Source of the DNA: Triticum aestivum
Taxonomy: Eukaryota; Streptophyta; Magnoliopsida; Poales; Poaceae
DNA length: 64,000 nt
Assembly (NCBI RefSeq): GCF_018294505.1
Contig: NC_057808.1
Location: forward strand, 221,618,069 to 221,682,068
Direction of reading: 5' to 3'
Within the stretch, counting starts at the first letter, position 1; each line of letters starts with the position of its first letter. Below are positions 23,257 through 35,503 of the stretch, in pieces. The translations under genes and the position numbers were made by a program. The notes below the pieces were generated by a model. The model had not been told where the DNA came from. It saw nothing but the letters and a program-made list of their open reading frames with translations, and ran no database searches.

Positions 23257-23690
23257 TGATACATCTCCAACGTATCTATAATTTATGAAGTATTCATGCA
23301 GTGTTTACAAAAAAATTATATGATTTTGGTATGATTTGAATTGAACTAACCCAGACTGACGCTATTTCAACAGAACTACCGTGCTGTTGTTTTTTGTAAA
23401 GAAATAAAAGTTCTCGGAATTGGACAAAACTTTTTGGAGATTTTTTATGGAACAAATGAAGAATATTGGAGCAAAGAACTACTGGAGGGGGGCCTGCTGC
23501 CCACTAGGCACCAGGGCGCGCCACCCTCCTCTGGCGCATCCTGGTGGGTAGTGGGCCCCTCAAGGCCCATCTCAGCGTGAGATCGACACCAAAAAATCTA
23601 TAAATACAGAAACCCCCAGAAATAACCCTAAATCAGACGTTCCACCGCCGCAAGCCTATGTAGCCATGAAAAACCAATTTGGACTCTATA
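23257..23690 (+). repeat. LTR A (5' 434 bp only)
   Basis: It matches LTR B and LTR C from the first base through the 'ccaccgccgcaagcct' block and stops at 'aaccaatttgga'. The next sequence, from about 23697, is internal DNA ('gaagttatattgttatgg'). A 'tagccatgaa' duplication (23661 and 23689) sits at the breakpoint. Confidence 0.8.
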
Positions 23691-24694
23691 GCCATGAAGT
23701 TATATTGTTATGGATCCTCCAACATGTGGTGTTTGCTTAGGATCTTTTGCTAGCCATAAATTCGTACTAAGTAGAGATACTACTTGTGCATCCAAAAACC
23801 TTTAAACCCAATTTATTGCCATTAGTGTCCACCATATCTACCTATGGATTGAATAAGATCCTTCAAGTAAGTTGTCATCGGTGCAAAAAGCAATAAAAAT
23901 TGCTCCTAAATATGTTTGATCTTTTATTGTAAGGGAAAATAAGCATTGTACAAACTTCTGATGGCAAAGTAATAAAAGCGACGGACCACATAATAAAGGT
24001 TGCTATCATAAGGGGCAATATAATGTGACATTCCTTTGCATTAAGATATTGTGCATCCAAAAATAAAAAGCACATGACAACCTCTCCTTCCCTCTACGAA
24101 GGGCCTATCTTTTACTTTTCAGTATTTACTTTTATGCAAGAGTCAATAGTATGCATTCTCATTTCAACCTCAATTATTCTCTATTTGGCAAGCATCAAGT
24201 GGTGGGGAAAGATCTAGGAACATATGGCAAGTCAAATATATTTGATCATGAATTATTATTGTTAACAATTATCTCTATGATAAATAAGTTGGGAGGCGAA
24301 ACATTAAGCCCCTATCTTTCTCTGTGCTCGATGGATGCCATTTATTCTCAAAATATGCTTTGAGTACTAGCAATCATAGAAGACTATATGATGATTGAAT
24401 ATGTGGATCTCTTACTTAGACTTTGTTGAATAAGTTGAATTGCAATTGCTTGGTGACTGAGAACATAGGTTGTTAAGTTTCAAGAGAATGCATTGTTTGA
24501 ACCATAACATGTGAATTGATTACTACTTTATCATGATGAGTTTTATGAGAAAGAGTTGCTGTTATGATGCTAGGAGAAGTGATTGAAATTATCATTAATC
24601 AAACTTATGCACTATGCGAGCATTCACACTTCATAAATTATTTCTTTTATCATTTACCTACTCGAGGACGAGTAGGAATTAAGCTTGGGGATGC
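23691..24694 (+). other. Copy of the internal 3' end, with polypurine tract
   Basis: Nearly identical to 47310-48302. It ends AATTAAGCTTGGGGATGC just before LTR B, the expected polypurine tract for plus-strand priming. A 70-codon frame at 24151-24363 also occurs at 47759-47971 with few changes, but this reflects sequence duplication rather than proof of coding. Confidence 0.75.
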
Positions 24695-24946
24695 TAATAC
24701 GTCTCCAACGTATCTATAATTTATGAAGTATTCATGCCATGTTTACAACAATTTTATATGGTTTTGGTATGATTTGAATGGAACTAACCCGGACTGACGC
24801 TGTTTTCAGCAAAACTACTGTATTTTTTTTGCAGAAATAAAAGTTCTCAGAATTGGATGAAACTTTTTGGAGATTTTTTATGGAATAAATGAAGAATATT
24901 GGAGCAAAGAACCACTGGAGGGGGCCCCCTGCTGCCCACTAGGCAC

Positions 24947-26461
24947 TGATAAGCCACAAGTATAGGGGATCAATTGTAGCCTCTTTCGATAAGTAAGAGT
25001 GTCGAACCCAACGAGGAGCTAGAGGTGGAACAAATATTCCCTCAAGTTCTATCGACCACCGATACAACTCTACGCACACTTCACGTTTGCTTTATCGAAA
25101 AAAAGTATGAAACTAGAAGTACTTTGTAGGTGTGATAGGATAGGTTTGCAAGATAATAAAGAGCACGTAAATAAAATCTAGGGGCTGTTTAGATAAAGAC
25201 ACAACTAAGTTAATTTTAGTAAAGAGCTTTTGTCAACAATAAAGTTATTTGTCCCTAGGCAATCGATAACAAGTACCGGTAATCATTCTTGTAATTTTGA
25301 GGGAGAAGCATGAGCTAACATACTTTCTCTACTTGGATCATATGCACTTATGATTGGAACTCTAGCAAGCATCCGCAACTACTAAAGATCATTAAGGTCG
25401 TGAAACCCAATCATAGCATTAAGTATCAAGTCCTCTTTACTCCCATACGCCATAACCCACTTATCCGCGTTTGGGCTGCTGTCATCCCCCGCAACACTGA
25501 TAATAAGTAAACCATGAACATATTGCAACACCCTACAGCGGGGGTCCCTCACGTTTGCACGAGACGGAGGGCACCGTAGGACAGCACCAAAAATAAAATA
25601 TACAATCATACCAACCAAGATCACGATTAACCCATAGGACAAAACAGATCTACTCAAACATCATAGGATAACCATAGATCATTGGGAAATAATATATGGA
25701 GTTGAGCACCATGTTTAAGTAGATATTACAGCGGGGGGAAGAGGTGTTACACTGCTGCATAGAGGGGGAGAAAGTTGGTGTTGACGGTAGCAAGATTGTT
25801 GGTGTAGATCGTCATCCCGATCGTTGCCCCGGTGGCACTCCGGCGCCACCGGGAGAGAGGGGGAGAGAGCCCCCTCCTTCTTCTTCTTCCTTGGCCTCCC
25901 CCCTAGATGGGAGGAGAGTTCCCCCTCTGGTCCATGGTCTCCATGGCCGGGGAGGGGCGGGAGCCCCTCCGAGATTGGATCTCCCTCTCTGTTCTCTTCT
26001 GTTTCGCGTTCCCCAGATTTGGTCGAAAACCGTTTCTTATATTCCCAGAGATCCGTAACTCCGATTGCGCTGAGATTTTAACACGATTTTTTTCTGGATA
26101 TAAGCTTCCTTGCGCCCGAAGTAGAGCTCCAGCCGACGTTTGAGGAGGGCACAACCTACCACCGCGTGCCAGGGGCCTTTGGCGTGCCCTGGTGTCTTGT
26201 GGGATATGTGGGCCTCCGTTGCGGTGATTCCAACTCCCAAAAATCACAAATATTCCAAAATAATTCTCCGTGAAATTTTATTGCATTTGGAATTTGTTTT
26301 ATATGGATACTCTGTGATACAAAAAACATGCAGAAAACAGGAAATGGCACTGGATCAATAGGTTAGTCCAATAAATCATAAAAAGTTGCCAAAAGTATGT
26401 GAAAGTGGTATAATATTGGCATGAAACAATCAAAAATTATAGATACGACGGAGACGTATCA
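24947..26461 (-). repeat. LTR of the non-autonomous element (3' LTR, 1515 bp)
   Basis: Starts TGATAAGCCACAAGTATAGG and ends GGAGACGTATCA. It keeps a block at about 26113-26192 that the partner LTR lacks. On the minus side 'aagcttggggatgt' next to 26462 is the polypurine tract. Confidence 0.9.
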
Positions 26462-27180
26462 ACATCCCCAAGCTTAATTCCTGCTCGTCTTCGAGCAGGT
26501 AAATGATAAAAAAGATAATTTTTGATGTGGAATGCTACCTAGCATAAACTTGATCATATATCTAGTCATGGCATGAATATTAAGACATAAGTGATTCAAA
26601 CCAATAGTATATAATTTGACATAAATACATCAATACTCAGGCATCCCAACAAACAATCATGTCTTTCAAAACATCAATGCTAAAGAAAGTTATCCCTACA
26701 AAATCATATAGTCTTGTCATTCTCTGTCTTCTTAACACAAAGTATTTATCATGCACAACCCCGATGACAAGCCGAGCAATTGGTTCATACTTTTTAACGC
26801 GCTTCAGCTTTTTCAACCCTCACGCAATACATGAGCGCAAGCCATGGATATAGCACTACGGGTGGAATAGAGTATGATGATAGGGGTAAATATAAAGAAG
26901 ACAAAAAAGTAAGAAAGTCTCACATCGACACGGCTAACCAACGGGCTATGGAGATGCCCATCAATCGATATCAATGTGAGGAGTAGGGATTGCCATGCAA
27001 CGAATGCAGTAAGAGCTATAAGTGCATGAAAGCTCAATATGAAAACTAAGTGGGTGTGCATCTAATCCTATAATGAAAAATTCCACTAGTATATGAAAGT
27101 GACAACATAGGAGACTATCCATATGAAAAACATGGTGCTACTTTGAAGCACAAGTGTGGTAAAAGATACTAACAATGCCC

Positions 27181-27256
27181 CTTCTCTCTTTGTTTATTTT
27201 TTCTTTTTTTTTCCTTTTTCTTTTTCTTTTTTCTTTTTTTCTTTTTCTCTCTCTCA
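27181..27256 (+). repeat. Polypyrimidine (T/C) tract
   Basis: About 75 bases almost entirely T and C ('ttttttctttt' repeated), read as a polypurine run on the element's own strand. Confidence 0.9.
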
Positions 27257-28109
27257 TTGTCCGGAGTCTTATCTCGACTTGTGGGGGAATCATAGTCTCC
27301 ATCATCCTTTCCTCACTGGGGCACTGCTCTAAAAATGAATAATGATGATCATCACACTTCTATTTACTTATAACTCAAAAGAAATAAAAATTACAACTCG
27401 ATACCTATGACAAAATATGATTCTATATGAATGCCTCTAGCATGTACCAGGATGTGCAATGATCTAGCGTAACATGTATGAAAAATGATGAACGGTGGTT
27501 GAGCCACAACTACTATGTCAGCTATATGATCATGCAAAGCAATATGACAATGAATGCTCAAGTCATCAAACATAAGTGGTGGAAGTTGCATGGCAATATA
27601 TCTCGGAATGGCCATGGAAAAGTCATAATAGGTAGGTATGGTGGCTGTTTTGAGGAAGATATAGTAAGGCTTATGTGTGATAGAGCATATCATATCACGG
27701 GGTTTGCATGCACCTGTGAAGTTTGCATCACATCTCGATGTGAGAATGGGCAATGCACGGTACCGTAGAGGCTAGAAAATTGCGAAAAGGTAAGAGTGCG
27801 TATAATCCATGGACTCACATTAGCCATAAAGAATTCATATACTTATTGCAAAAGTTTATTAGCCCTCGAAGCAAAGTACTACTACGCATGCCCCTAGGGG
27901 GATAGATGGGCATGCTTCGGGAATCACAAACCTTAACACCAATATTCCTACGAACCACAACCATTTACTAGTACTTCCCACATATTACCATCTGTATATC
28001 GCAAAACTATTGCAAGGAATCAAACATATCATATTCAGTGATCCATAAGTTTTATGTAGGGTTTTATGACTAACCGTGCAATTGACCAATTCTTGTTGAA
28101 TCTCTAAAT

Positions 28110-28310
28110 AGATATAAGTGAAGCATGAGAGTTTAATTCTTTCTACAAAAGATCATGCTCTAACAAATATAAGTGAAGCAAAAGAGCATTCTTCAAACAA
28201 CGGTTTTCTATGTGAAGAGAAACAGGCAATCCAAACTTCAAATGATATAAGTGAAGCACATGAAGCATTCTATAAAGCCACACTCAAAAGATATAAGTGA
28301 AGTGCAATGA
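28110..28310. repeat. Dispersed short repeat ATATAAGTGAAGC, four copies
   Basis: Copies start near 28112, 28168, 28246 and 28290, spaced 45-80 bp, each followed by an A/G-rich '(a)tgagag/cattct' segment. The reverse complement occurs twice near 46940-46995 in the internal region of the three-LTR complex, so the motif is shared by both families. Confidence 0.65.
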
Positions 28311-29338
28311 GCATTCTATAAATCAGCCATGGACTATCTCATACCAGCATGGTGCATAAAAAATGAAAAATAAACACAAAAGACGCTCCAAGATTCACAC
28401 ATATCACATGAACGAAACAAAGACGAAAATATACCGATACTTGTTGAAGAAAGATGGGATGCCTTCCGGGGCATCCCCAAGCTTAGACGCTTGAGTCTCC
28501 TTGAATATTTACTTGGGGTTCCATGGGCATCCCCAAGCTTGAGATCTTGCCTCTCCTCCTTCTCCTCATATCGAGACCTCCTCGATCTTTGATCACTTCA
28601 TCCACACAAAACTCAACAGAAAGTTCGGTAAGATCCGTGAGTATAATAAAGCAAATCACTACTCTAAGTACTGTTGCAAACCAATTCATATTTTGTTTTT
28701 GCATTTTAGCTACTGTAATATAACTTTTCCATGGCTTAATCCACTGATAGAAATCGATAGTTTCAGCAAAACAAGCAAACAATGCATCAAAAACAGAATC
28801 TGTCTTAAACAGGACAGTTTGTAGTAATCTGAACATTCACCATACTTATGGTACTCCAAAAATTCTGAAACAATTAGGAAAAATAAAAAATTTGTATATA
28901 AAGACAGTGCAAAAAGTTTCAGAACCTTTTGACGTTCCAGTAAAAAATGTAAAATCACGCACTACAGCCAAAGTTTCTGTTTTGCACCGCACAAACCAAC
29001 AAGCAATGTAAACATCCTAAAGGCAAATCTTGGCACATTATTTTTATAATACAATGGAATTGTACAAGGGGATAATTATTTTTGTTAAAAAGTTTCTGTA
29101 ATTAAGATTCACAAAGTTTCCATGGGCATGAACAAAGTTCAAGGCTAGCTCTCGCTTCCACGGTGCTCGTCTATCTCACTTTCACTTTTCTTTTTGTGAA
29201 GTTTTAAGTTCCCCTCTCTATTTTTCTTGTTTTTAAACTATATAAAAGAACTCAACAGAAATAAATGACTCTCTAAAACTTCCGGGTTGTCTCCCTGGCA
29301 GCGCTTTCTTTAAAGCCATTAAGCTAGGCATAAAGTGC

Positions 29339-30687
29339 TCAAGTAATGAATCCACCCGGATCCCAAGGTATATCAAAGCCAATTTTAATTAACAATGATT
29401 TGGCATTTAGTAGTGAGCACAAATCAACATATATCATGCAATGACGAAGTCTAACTCTCTTCCTATGCATCGGCATGTCATACAAGAATAATTCATGAAC
29501 ATCAAGTAAAGGCCAATACATAGCATAAGCAGTTTCTTGCAATTTTATCGTGTTGGAAACATCGAGAGGTGGAGATATGGTTCCTCTATCATAATAATTG
29601 CAAGTAGGAGCAGCAAGCACATGCATATTATATTCATCAAAATCATCATGTGTAGTAGCAAAATGCAGCCCATCAACATAATCCTTAACAAGAGCAAACT
29701 TCTCCGATATAGTGTAGTTTGGAGAATTCAAAAAGATAATAGGACTATCATGTGTGGGTGCAATAGCAACAATTTCATTCTTAACATAAGTAACTATAGC
29801 AAGTTCATCTCCATAAGCATAATTCATATTGGCATCTTGGACACAAGCATAGCAAGCATCAAGTTCATCAAAAAGGGATATTTCAAGTGAATCAATGGGA
29901 TCATAGCAATTATCATGGCAATCATCCTTTGATAAGCATGAAGAGAAATTAAATAATGTATGAGTTGAAGAGTTACTCTCATTAGAAGGTGGGCATGGGT
30001 AGCTAATCCGTTCTTCCTCCTTTTGTTTTTCGCTCTCCTCATCATCTTTTTCATCCAATGAGCTCATAGTTTCATCAATTCCTTCTTCCTTAGAGTCCTG
30101 CAAAATATTAGTCTCTTCTTGGACAGCAGAGACTTTCTCAGTAAATTCATCAATATCGGAATTGTATTTATAATTATCATAGCAATATTTAAGGATGGCA
30201 AAATTTTCAGGTCTATAAACATCATCATCAAAAGCTTCATATTTTTCAAACAAAGATTCAATTCCATAAGCACCCTTAAAAGCAACAAATTCTTCTATTC
30301 GTTCCACATCATAGTAATCATATCTACCATTAGCATAAGAACTAAGGTTTCATTATCATTAAATTCACATGAAAAGGGAAGATGTGGAGCGTTCATCCTA
30401 GAGCAACAAGTATAATCATATCTCAAGCATAGCTCCCGAGCATACCAATGCAACATATGAATTTGATCCCATAACAATTTCCCTTTATGATTCAAGCGAT
30501 AATCCCTAAAGTATTCACATTGATCCAACGTTACTCCCATTATATAGTTGAATGGGGTTTTCTCAGGATTATCAAAGTAGTGCATAATATCTTTTACATA
30601 ACGAGCATCGAGGGTTTTGGGAGGTTCCCCATCTCCATGAGTAGCAAGTACCACTAATTTTTTTGGTGTTTCGTGTTCCATATCCAT
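29339..30687 (-). pseudogene. Orphan acidic ORF of the non-autonomous Gypsy-type element
   Basis: Two overlapping minus-strand frames (30687-30295 and 30307-29339) form one ORF of about 450 codons with a single frameshift near 30335. It starts MDMEHETPKKLVVLATHGDG about 95 bp after the PBS, where gag normally begins. The N-terminal third has a Tyr/Asp/Leu-rich region (for example YVKDIMHYFDNPEKTPFNYI). The middle is Asp/Glu-rich with a Lys/Glu run. The C-terminal part has YYDRGTISPPLDVSNTIKLQ and PMHRKRVRLRHCMIYVDLC. No zinc knuckle, protease or polymerase motif is present. I do not know its function; a gag-like or packaging role is a guess from position. The motif PMHRKxVRL also occurs in the three-LTR complex (45195). 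Confidence 0.7.
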
Positions 30688-30781
30688 AACTAAATCTCTA
30701 GAACAACTAAGAACAGGAAATAAAACTACTTAGTGATAAAGCAAACAACCACACACGAGAATATTCACCCCATGCTATTGT

Positions 30782-30799
30782 TCCCCGGCAACGGCGCCA
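30782..30799 (-). other. Primer-binding site, exact match to tRNA-Asp 3' end
   Basis: The minus strand reads TGGCGCCGTTGCCGGGGA, the complement of the plant tRNA-Asp 3' end including CCA. It lies 11 bp inside the LTR and sets the orientation. Confidence 0.88.
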
Positions 30800-30810
30800 G
30801 AAAAAGGTCT

Positions 30811-32258
30811 TGATAACCCACAAGTATAGGGGATCAATTGTAGCCTCTTTCGATAAGTAAGAGTGTCGAACCCAACGAGGAGCTAAAGGTAGAACAAATA
30901 TTCCCTCAAGTTCTATCGACCACCGATACAACTCTACGCACACTTGACGTTTGCTTTATCAGAAACAAGTATGAAACTAGAAGTACTTTGTAGGTGTGAT
31001 AGGATAGGTTTGCAAGATAATAAAGAGCACGTAAATAAAATCTAGGGGCTGTTTAGATAAAGACACAACTAAGTTAATTTTAGTAAAGAGCTTTTGTCAA
31101 CAAGAAAGTTATTTGTCCCTAGGCAATCGATAACAAGTACCGGTAATCATTCTTGTAATTTTATATGAGGGAGAGGCATGAGCTAACATAGTTTCTCTAC
31201 TTGGATCATATGCACTTATGATTGGAACTCTAGCAAGCATCCGCAACTACTAAAGATCATTAAGGTCATGAAACCCAACCATAGCATTAAGTATCAATTC
31301 CTCTTTACTCCCATACGACATAACCCACTTATCCACGTTTGGGCTGCTGTCATCCCCCGCAACAGTGACAATAAGTAAACCATGAACAGATTGCAACACT
31401 CTACAGTGGGGGCCCCTCACGTTTGCGCGAGACGGAGGGCACCGTAGGACGGCACCAAAAATAAAATATACAATCATACCAACCAAGATCAGATTAACCC
31501 ATAGGACAAAACGGATCTACTCAAACATCATAGGCTAACCATAGATCATTGGGAAATAATATATGGAGTTGAGCACCATGTTTAAGTAGATTTTACAGCG
31601 GGGGGAAGAGGTGTTACACCACTTCCTAGAGGGGAGAAAGTTGGTGTTGACGGTAGCAAGATTGTTGGTGTAGATCGTCGTCCCGATCGTTGCCCCGATG
31701 GCACTCTGGCGCCATCAGGAGAGAGGGGGAGAGAGCCCCCCTCCTTCTTCTTCTTCCTTGGCCTCCCCCCTAGATGGGAGGAGAGTTCCCCCTCTGGTCC
31801 ATGGCCTCCATGGCCGGGGAGGGGCGGGAGCCCCTCCGAGATTGGATCTCCCTCTCTGTTCTCTTCTGTTTCGCGTTCCCTAGATCTGGCCGAAAACCGT
31901 TTCTTATATTCCCGGAGATCCGTAACTCCGATTGCGCTGAGATTTTAACATGATTTTTTTACGGATATAAGCTTCCTTGTGTCTTGTGGGCTGTGTGGGC
32001 CTCCGTTTGCAGTGATTCCAACTCCAAAAAATCACAAATATTCCAAAATAATTCTTCGTGATATTTTATTGCATTTGGACTTCGTTTGATATGGATACTC
32101 TGCGGTACAAAAAACATGCAAAAAACAGGAACTGGCACTGGGCACTGGATCAATAAGTTAGTCCAATAAATCATATAAAAAGTTGCCAAAAGTATGTGAA
32201 AGTGGTATAATATTGGCATGAAACAATCAAAAATTATAGATACAACGGAGACGTATCA
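30811..32258 (-). repeat. LTR of the non-autonomous element (5' LTR, 1448 bp)
   Basis: Starts TGATAACCCACAAGTATAGG and ends GGAGACGTATCA. It aligns throughout with 24947-26461 but lacks about 80 bp between 'agcttccttg' and 'tgtcttgtggg' (near 31980). Confidence 0.9.
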
Positions 32259-33162
32259 GGCACCAGGGCGTGCCACCCCCCTCTGGCCTGCCTTGGTGGG
32301 TAGTGGGCCCCTCGAGGCCCATCTCAGCGTGAGATCGATGCCAAAAAATACTATAAATATAGAAACCCCCAGAAATAGCCCTAGATCAGAAGTTCCACCG
32401 CCGCAAGCCTCTGTAGCCAAGAAAAGCCAATCTGGAACCTCTTCCAGCACCCTACCTGAGTGGGAAATCATCAGCGGAGGCCATCTTCATCATCCTGGCG
32501 GCCACTATTATTAGGAGGGAGTAGTCCACCCTCGGGGCTGAGGGTTTGTACTAGTAGCTATGTGTCTGATCTCTCTCTCTCTCTTGTGTTCTTGATTTGG
32601 CACGATCTTGATGTATCGCGAGCTTTGTTAATATAGTTGGATCATATGGTGTTTCTCCCTCTCTCTCTTGTTGCGATGAATTGAGTTTTCCCTTTGAGAT
32701 TTCGTTATTATCGGATTGAATACTTTGTCGGATTTGAGAGCACTTGATGTATGCCTTGGCACTCAACTCGCGGATTCCCGAGGTGACATTGGGGTAATCT
32801 ATGCATAGGGATTGATGCACGTTTTCGTCCTTGCTTCTCCGGTAGAAATCTTGGGGCACTCTTTGAAGTTCTTTGTATTAGATTGAGTATTATGAATCTG
32901 AAATTCTTTGATGCATATCGTATAATTAACTCACGGATACTCGTGGTGACATTGGAGTATCTAGCTGACATTAGAGTTGGTTGATGTGTATCATTCGGTG
33001 TTATTTTAGTACGAACTCTTGGGCTATTTGTGACACCTATAGGAATACCTCTGTAGATCGATTGGAAAGGATAACTTTGAGGTGGTTTTCTACCCTGCAG
33101 ACAATTTCTTCTTATGTTCTCCGCTAGATAAGAACTTTGGAGTGGTTCTCCGTCGCACGCTG

Positions 33163-34901
33163 TGAAGGAAATATGCCCTAGAGGCAATAATAAAGTTTTT
33201 ATTTTATATTTCCTTATATCATGATGAATGTTTATTATTCATGCTAGAATTGTATTAACCGAAAACTTGATACATGTGTGGATACATAGACAAAACACCG
33301 TGTCCCTAGTAAGCCTCTACTAGACTAGCTCGTTGATCAAAGATGGTTAAGTTTCCAAACCATAGACATGTGTTGTCATTTGATGAATGGGATCACATCA
33401 TTAGGAGAATGATGTGACAAGACCCATCCATTAGCTTAGCATATTGATCATTCAGTTTTATTGCTATTGCTTTCTTCATGTCATATACATATTCCTTTGA
33501 CCATGAGATTATGCAACTCCCGAATACCGGAGGAATGCCTTGTGTGCTATCAAACGTCACAACATAACTGGGTGATTATAAAGATGCTCTACAGGTATCT
33601 CCGAAGGTGTTTGTTGGGTTGGCATAGGTCGAGGTTAGGATTTGTCACTCCGAGTATCAGAGAGGTACCTCTGGGCCCTCTGGTAATACACATCATAAGA
33701 AGCCTTAGAAGCAAAGTGACTAATGAGTTAGTTGCGGGATGATGTATTATGGAACAAGTAAAGAGACTTGCCGGTAACGAGATTGAACTAGGTATGAAGA
33801 TACCGACGATCGAATCTCGGGCAAGTAACATACCGATGGACAAAGGGAATAATGTATGTTGTCATAAAGGTTTGACCGATAAAGATCTTCGTAGAATATG
33901 TAGGAGCCAATATGAGCATCCAGGTTCCGCTATTGGTTATTGATCGGAGACGTGTCTCGGTCATGTCTAGATAGTTCTCGAACCCGTATCGTCCGCACGC
34001 TTAACGTTCGATGACGATTTTGTATTATATGAGTTATGTGATTTGGTGACCGAATATTGTTCGGAGTTCCGGATGAGATCACGGACATGACAAGGAGTCT
34101 CGGAATGGTCGAGAGGTAAATATTGATATATAGGATGATAGTATTCGGACACTGGAAGTGTTCCGGATTCTATCGGGTATTTATCGGAATACTGGGGGGT
34201 TACCGGAAACCCCGGGGGAAAGATATGGGCCATGAGAGGGGAGCACACTATACCACAAGGGGTGGCGCCCCCCCCTATGGAAGCTGGCTGAATTGGAAAA
34301 GGAAAGGGGGGGGGTTCAGCCCCCTTTCCTTTCTCTCTTCTCCCTTCCCTTTTCCCCTCCCGGTAAAAAGGAAAGGGGGGAGGCCGAATTGGGGAGGACC
34401 CCAAGTAGGATTCCTCCTACTTGGAGCACCCCCTTGGCTGCCTCTCCTCCCCTCCAACCTATATATATGTGGGGGGGGCACCGCTAGAAGATGCACCAAC
34501 AATTGTTAGCCGTGTGCGGCGCCCCCCCTCCACATTTTACACCCCCGGTCATATTCTCGCGGTGCTTAGGCGAAGCCCTGCGCGGATCAAATCACCATCA
34601 CCGTCACCACGCCGTCGTGCTGACGGAACTCATCTACTACCTCGACACCTTGCTGGATCAAGAAGACAAGGGACGTCATCGCACTGAACGTGTGCAGAAC
34701 TCGGAGGTGCCGTATGTTCGGTGCTTGATCGGTCGGAACGAGAAGAAGTTTGACTACATCAACCGCGTTATCAAACGCTTCCGCTTTCGGTCTATGAGGG
34801 TACGTGGACACACTCTCCCCCTCTCGTTGCTATGCATCTCCTAGATAGATCTTGCGTGAGCAAAGGATTTTTTTTGAAATTGCATGCTACGTTTCCCAAC
34901 A
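33163..34901 (+). mobile_element. Solo Angela/BARE1-type LTR inside LTR B
   Basis: It starts TGAAGGAAATATGCCC and ends TTTCCCAACA, 1739 bp. The flanks are CGCTG (33158-33162) and TGTTG (34902-34906). The uninterrupted sister LTR C reads CGTTG at that point, so each copy differs from the ancestral target by one base. There is no internal domain. Frames inside it recur at the same place in the other Angela-type LTRs and are not genes. Confidence 0.88.
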
Positions 34902-35349
34902 TGTTGAGGGATTATTATATGATCCAATCATATTAGGATTGTTGAGAGATTGCACTAGTGAACATATGAACCCTAGGCCCCATTTTCAAGCATTGCAATA
35001 CCGTTTGGGATCACTTTTGTTACCTGATACCTTGCAATTTTTTATTGTTCCTATTACAAAAATCAATATCTACTATCATTACTACACTTGTATCATCATC
35101 TCTTCGCCGAGCTAGTGCAGCTATACAATTTACCATTGTATTGGGTATGTTGGGGACACAAGAGACTCTTTGTTATTTGGTTGCCGGGTTGTTTGAGAGA
35201 GACCATATTCATCCTACGCTTCCCACGGATTAGTAAACCTTAGGTTATCCACTTGAGGAAAATTTGCTACTGTCCTACAAAACTCTGCGCTTGGAGGCCC
35301 AACACGAGTTTACAAGAACAAGTTGTGTAGTAGACATCAAGCCCTTTTC

Positions 35350-35367
35350 TGGAACCGTTGTTGGGGA
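35350..35367 (+). other. Degraded tRNA-Asp primer-binding site after LTR B
   Basis: TGGAACCGTTGTTGGGGA differs at four positions from TGGCGCCGTTGCCGGGGA; three of the changes fit cytosine deamination on one strand or the other. It marks LTR B as a 5' LTR for the internal region that follows. Confidence 0.75.
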
Positions 35368-35503
35368 GGTGAGTGCTTGAAGGTATATCTTTAGATCTTG
35401 CAATTGAATCTTCTAGTTTCTTGTTTTACCACTAGTTTGGTTTATAAAAGAAAACTAAAAAATGGAATTGAGGTTGCCTCATATTATTCGCCTTTATCAT
35501 GTC

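Larger units (their letters stand above)
26462..29338 (-). other. Noncoding internal region of the minus-strand element
   Basis: AT-rich with no supported ORF. It holds a hairpin next to the polypurine tract ('cctgctcgtcttcgagcagg', 26482-26501), a long pyrimidine run and four copies of an ATATAAGTGAAG word. The phrase 'catccccaagctt' recurs three times (26463, 28471, 28529). Confidence 0.7.
24947..32258 (-). mobile_element. Non-autonomous Gypsy-type element with two LTRs, TSD GGCAC
   Basis: Both LTRs are present (24947-26461 and 30811-32258), with GGCAC at 24942-24946 and 32259-32263. On the minus strand the order is 5' LTR, PBS (30782-30799), orphan ORF (30687-29339), about 2.9 kb noncoding, polypurine tract and 3' LTR. 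There is no protease, RT or integrase, so mobility would require enzymes from another element. The exact PBS and clean TSD suggest a younger insertion than its host LTR. Confidence 0.88.
24695..35339 (+). repeat. LTR B, split by two insertions
   Basis: Pieces are 24695-24946, 32264-33162 and 34907-35339, about 1584 bp together. It starts TAATACGTCTCC (TG mutated to TA) and ends GTAGACATCA. The first interruption is the minus-strand element at 24947-32258 and the second the solo Angela LTR at 33163-34901. LTR C is about 160 bp shorter because it lacks the block from 'actaggcac' to 'tgtagcc'. Confidence 0.85.

Noticed and set aside
28110..28310. CRISPR-like array
   Set aside because: Only four short imperfect repeats with uneven spacing in a plant retroelement.
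29537..29890. 117-codon plus-strand Ile/Ser-rich frame
   Set aside because: Antisense to the orphan acidic ORF.
32708..33187. 159-codon minus-strand frame, also seen in part at 48832-49098
   Set aside because: Lies in LTR B and crosses into the solo LTR; recurrence is due to LTR duplication.
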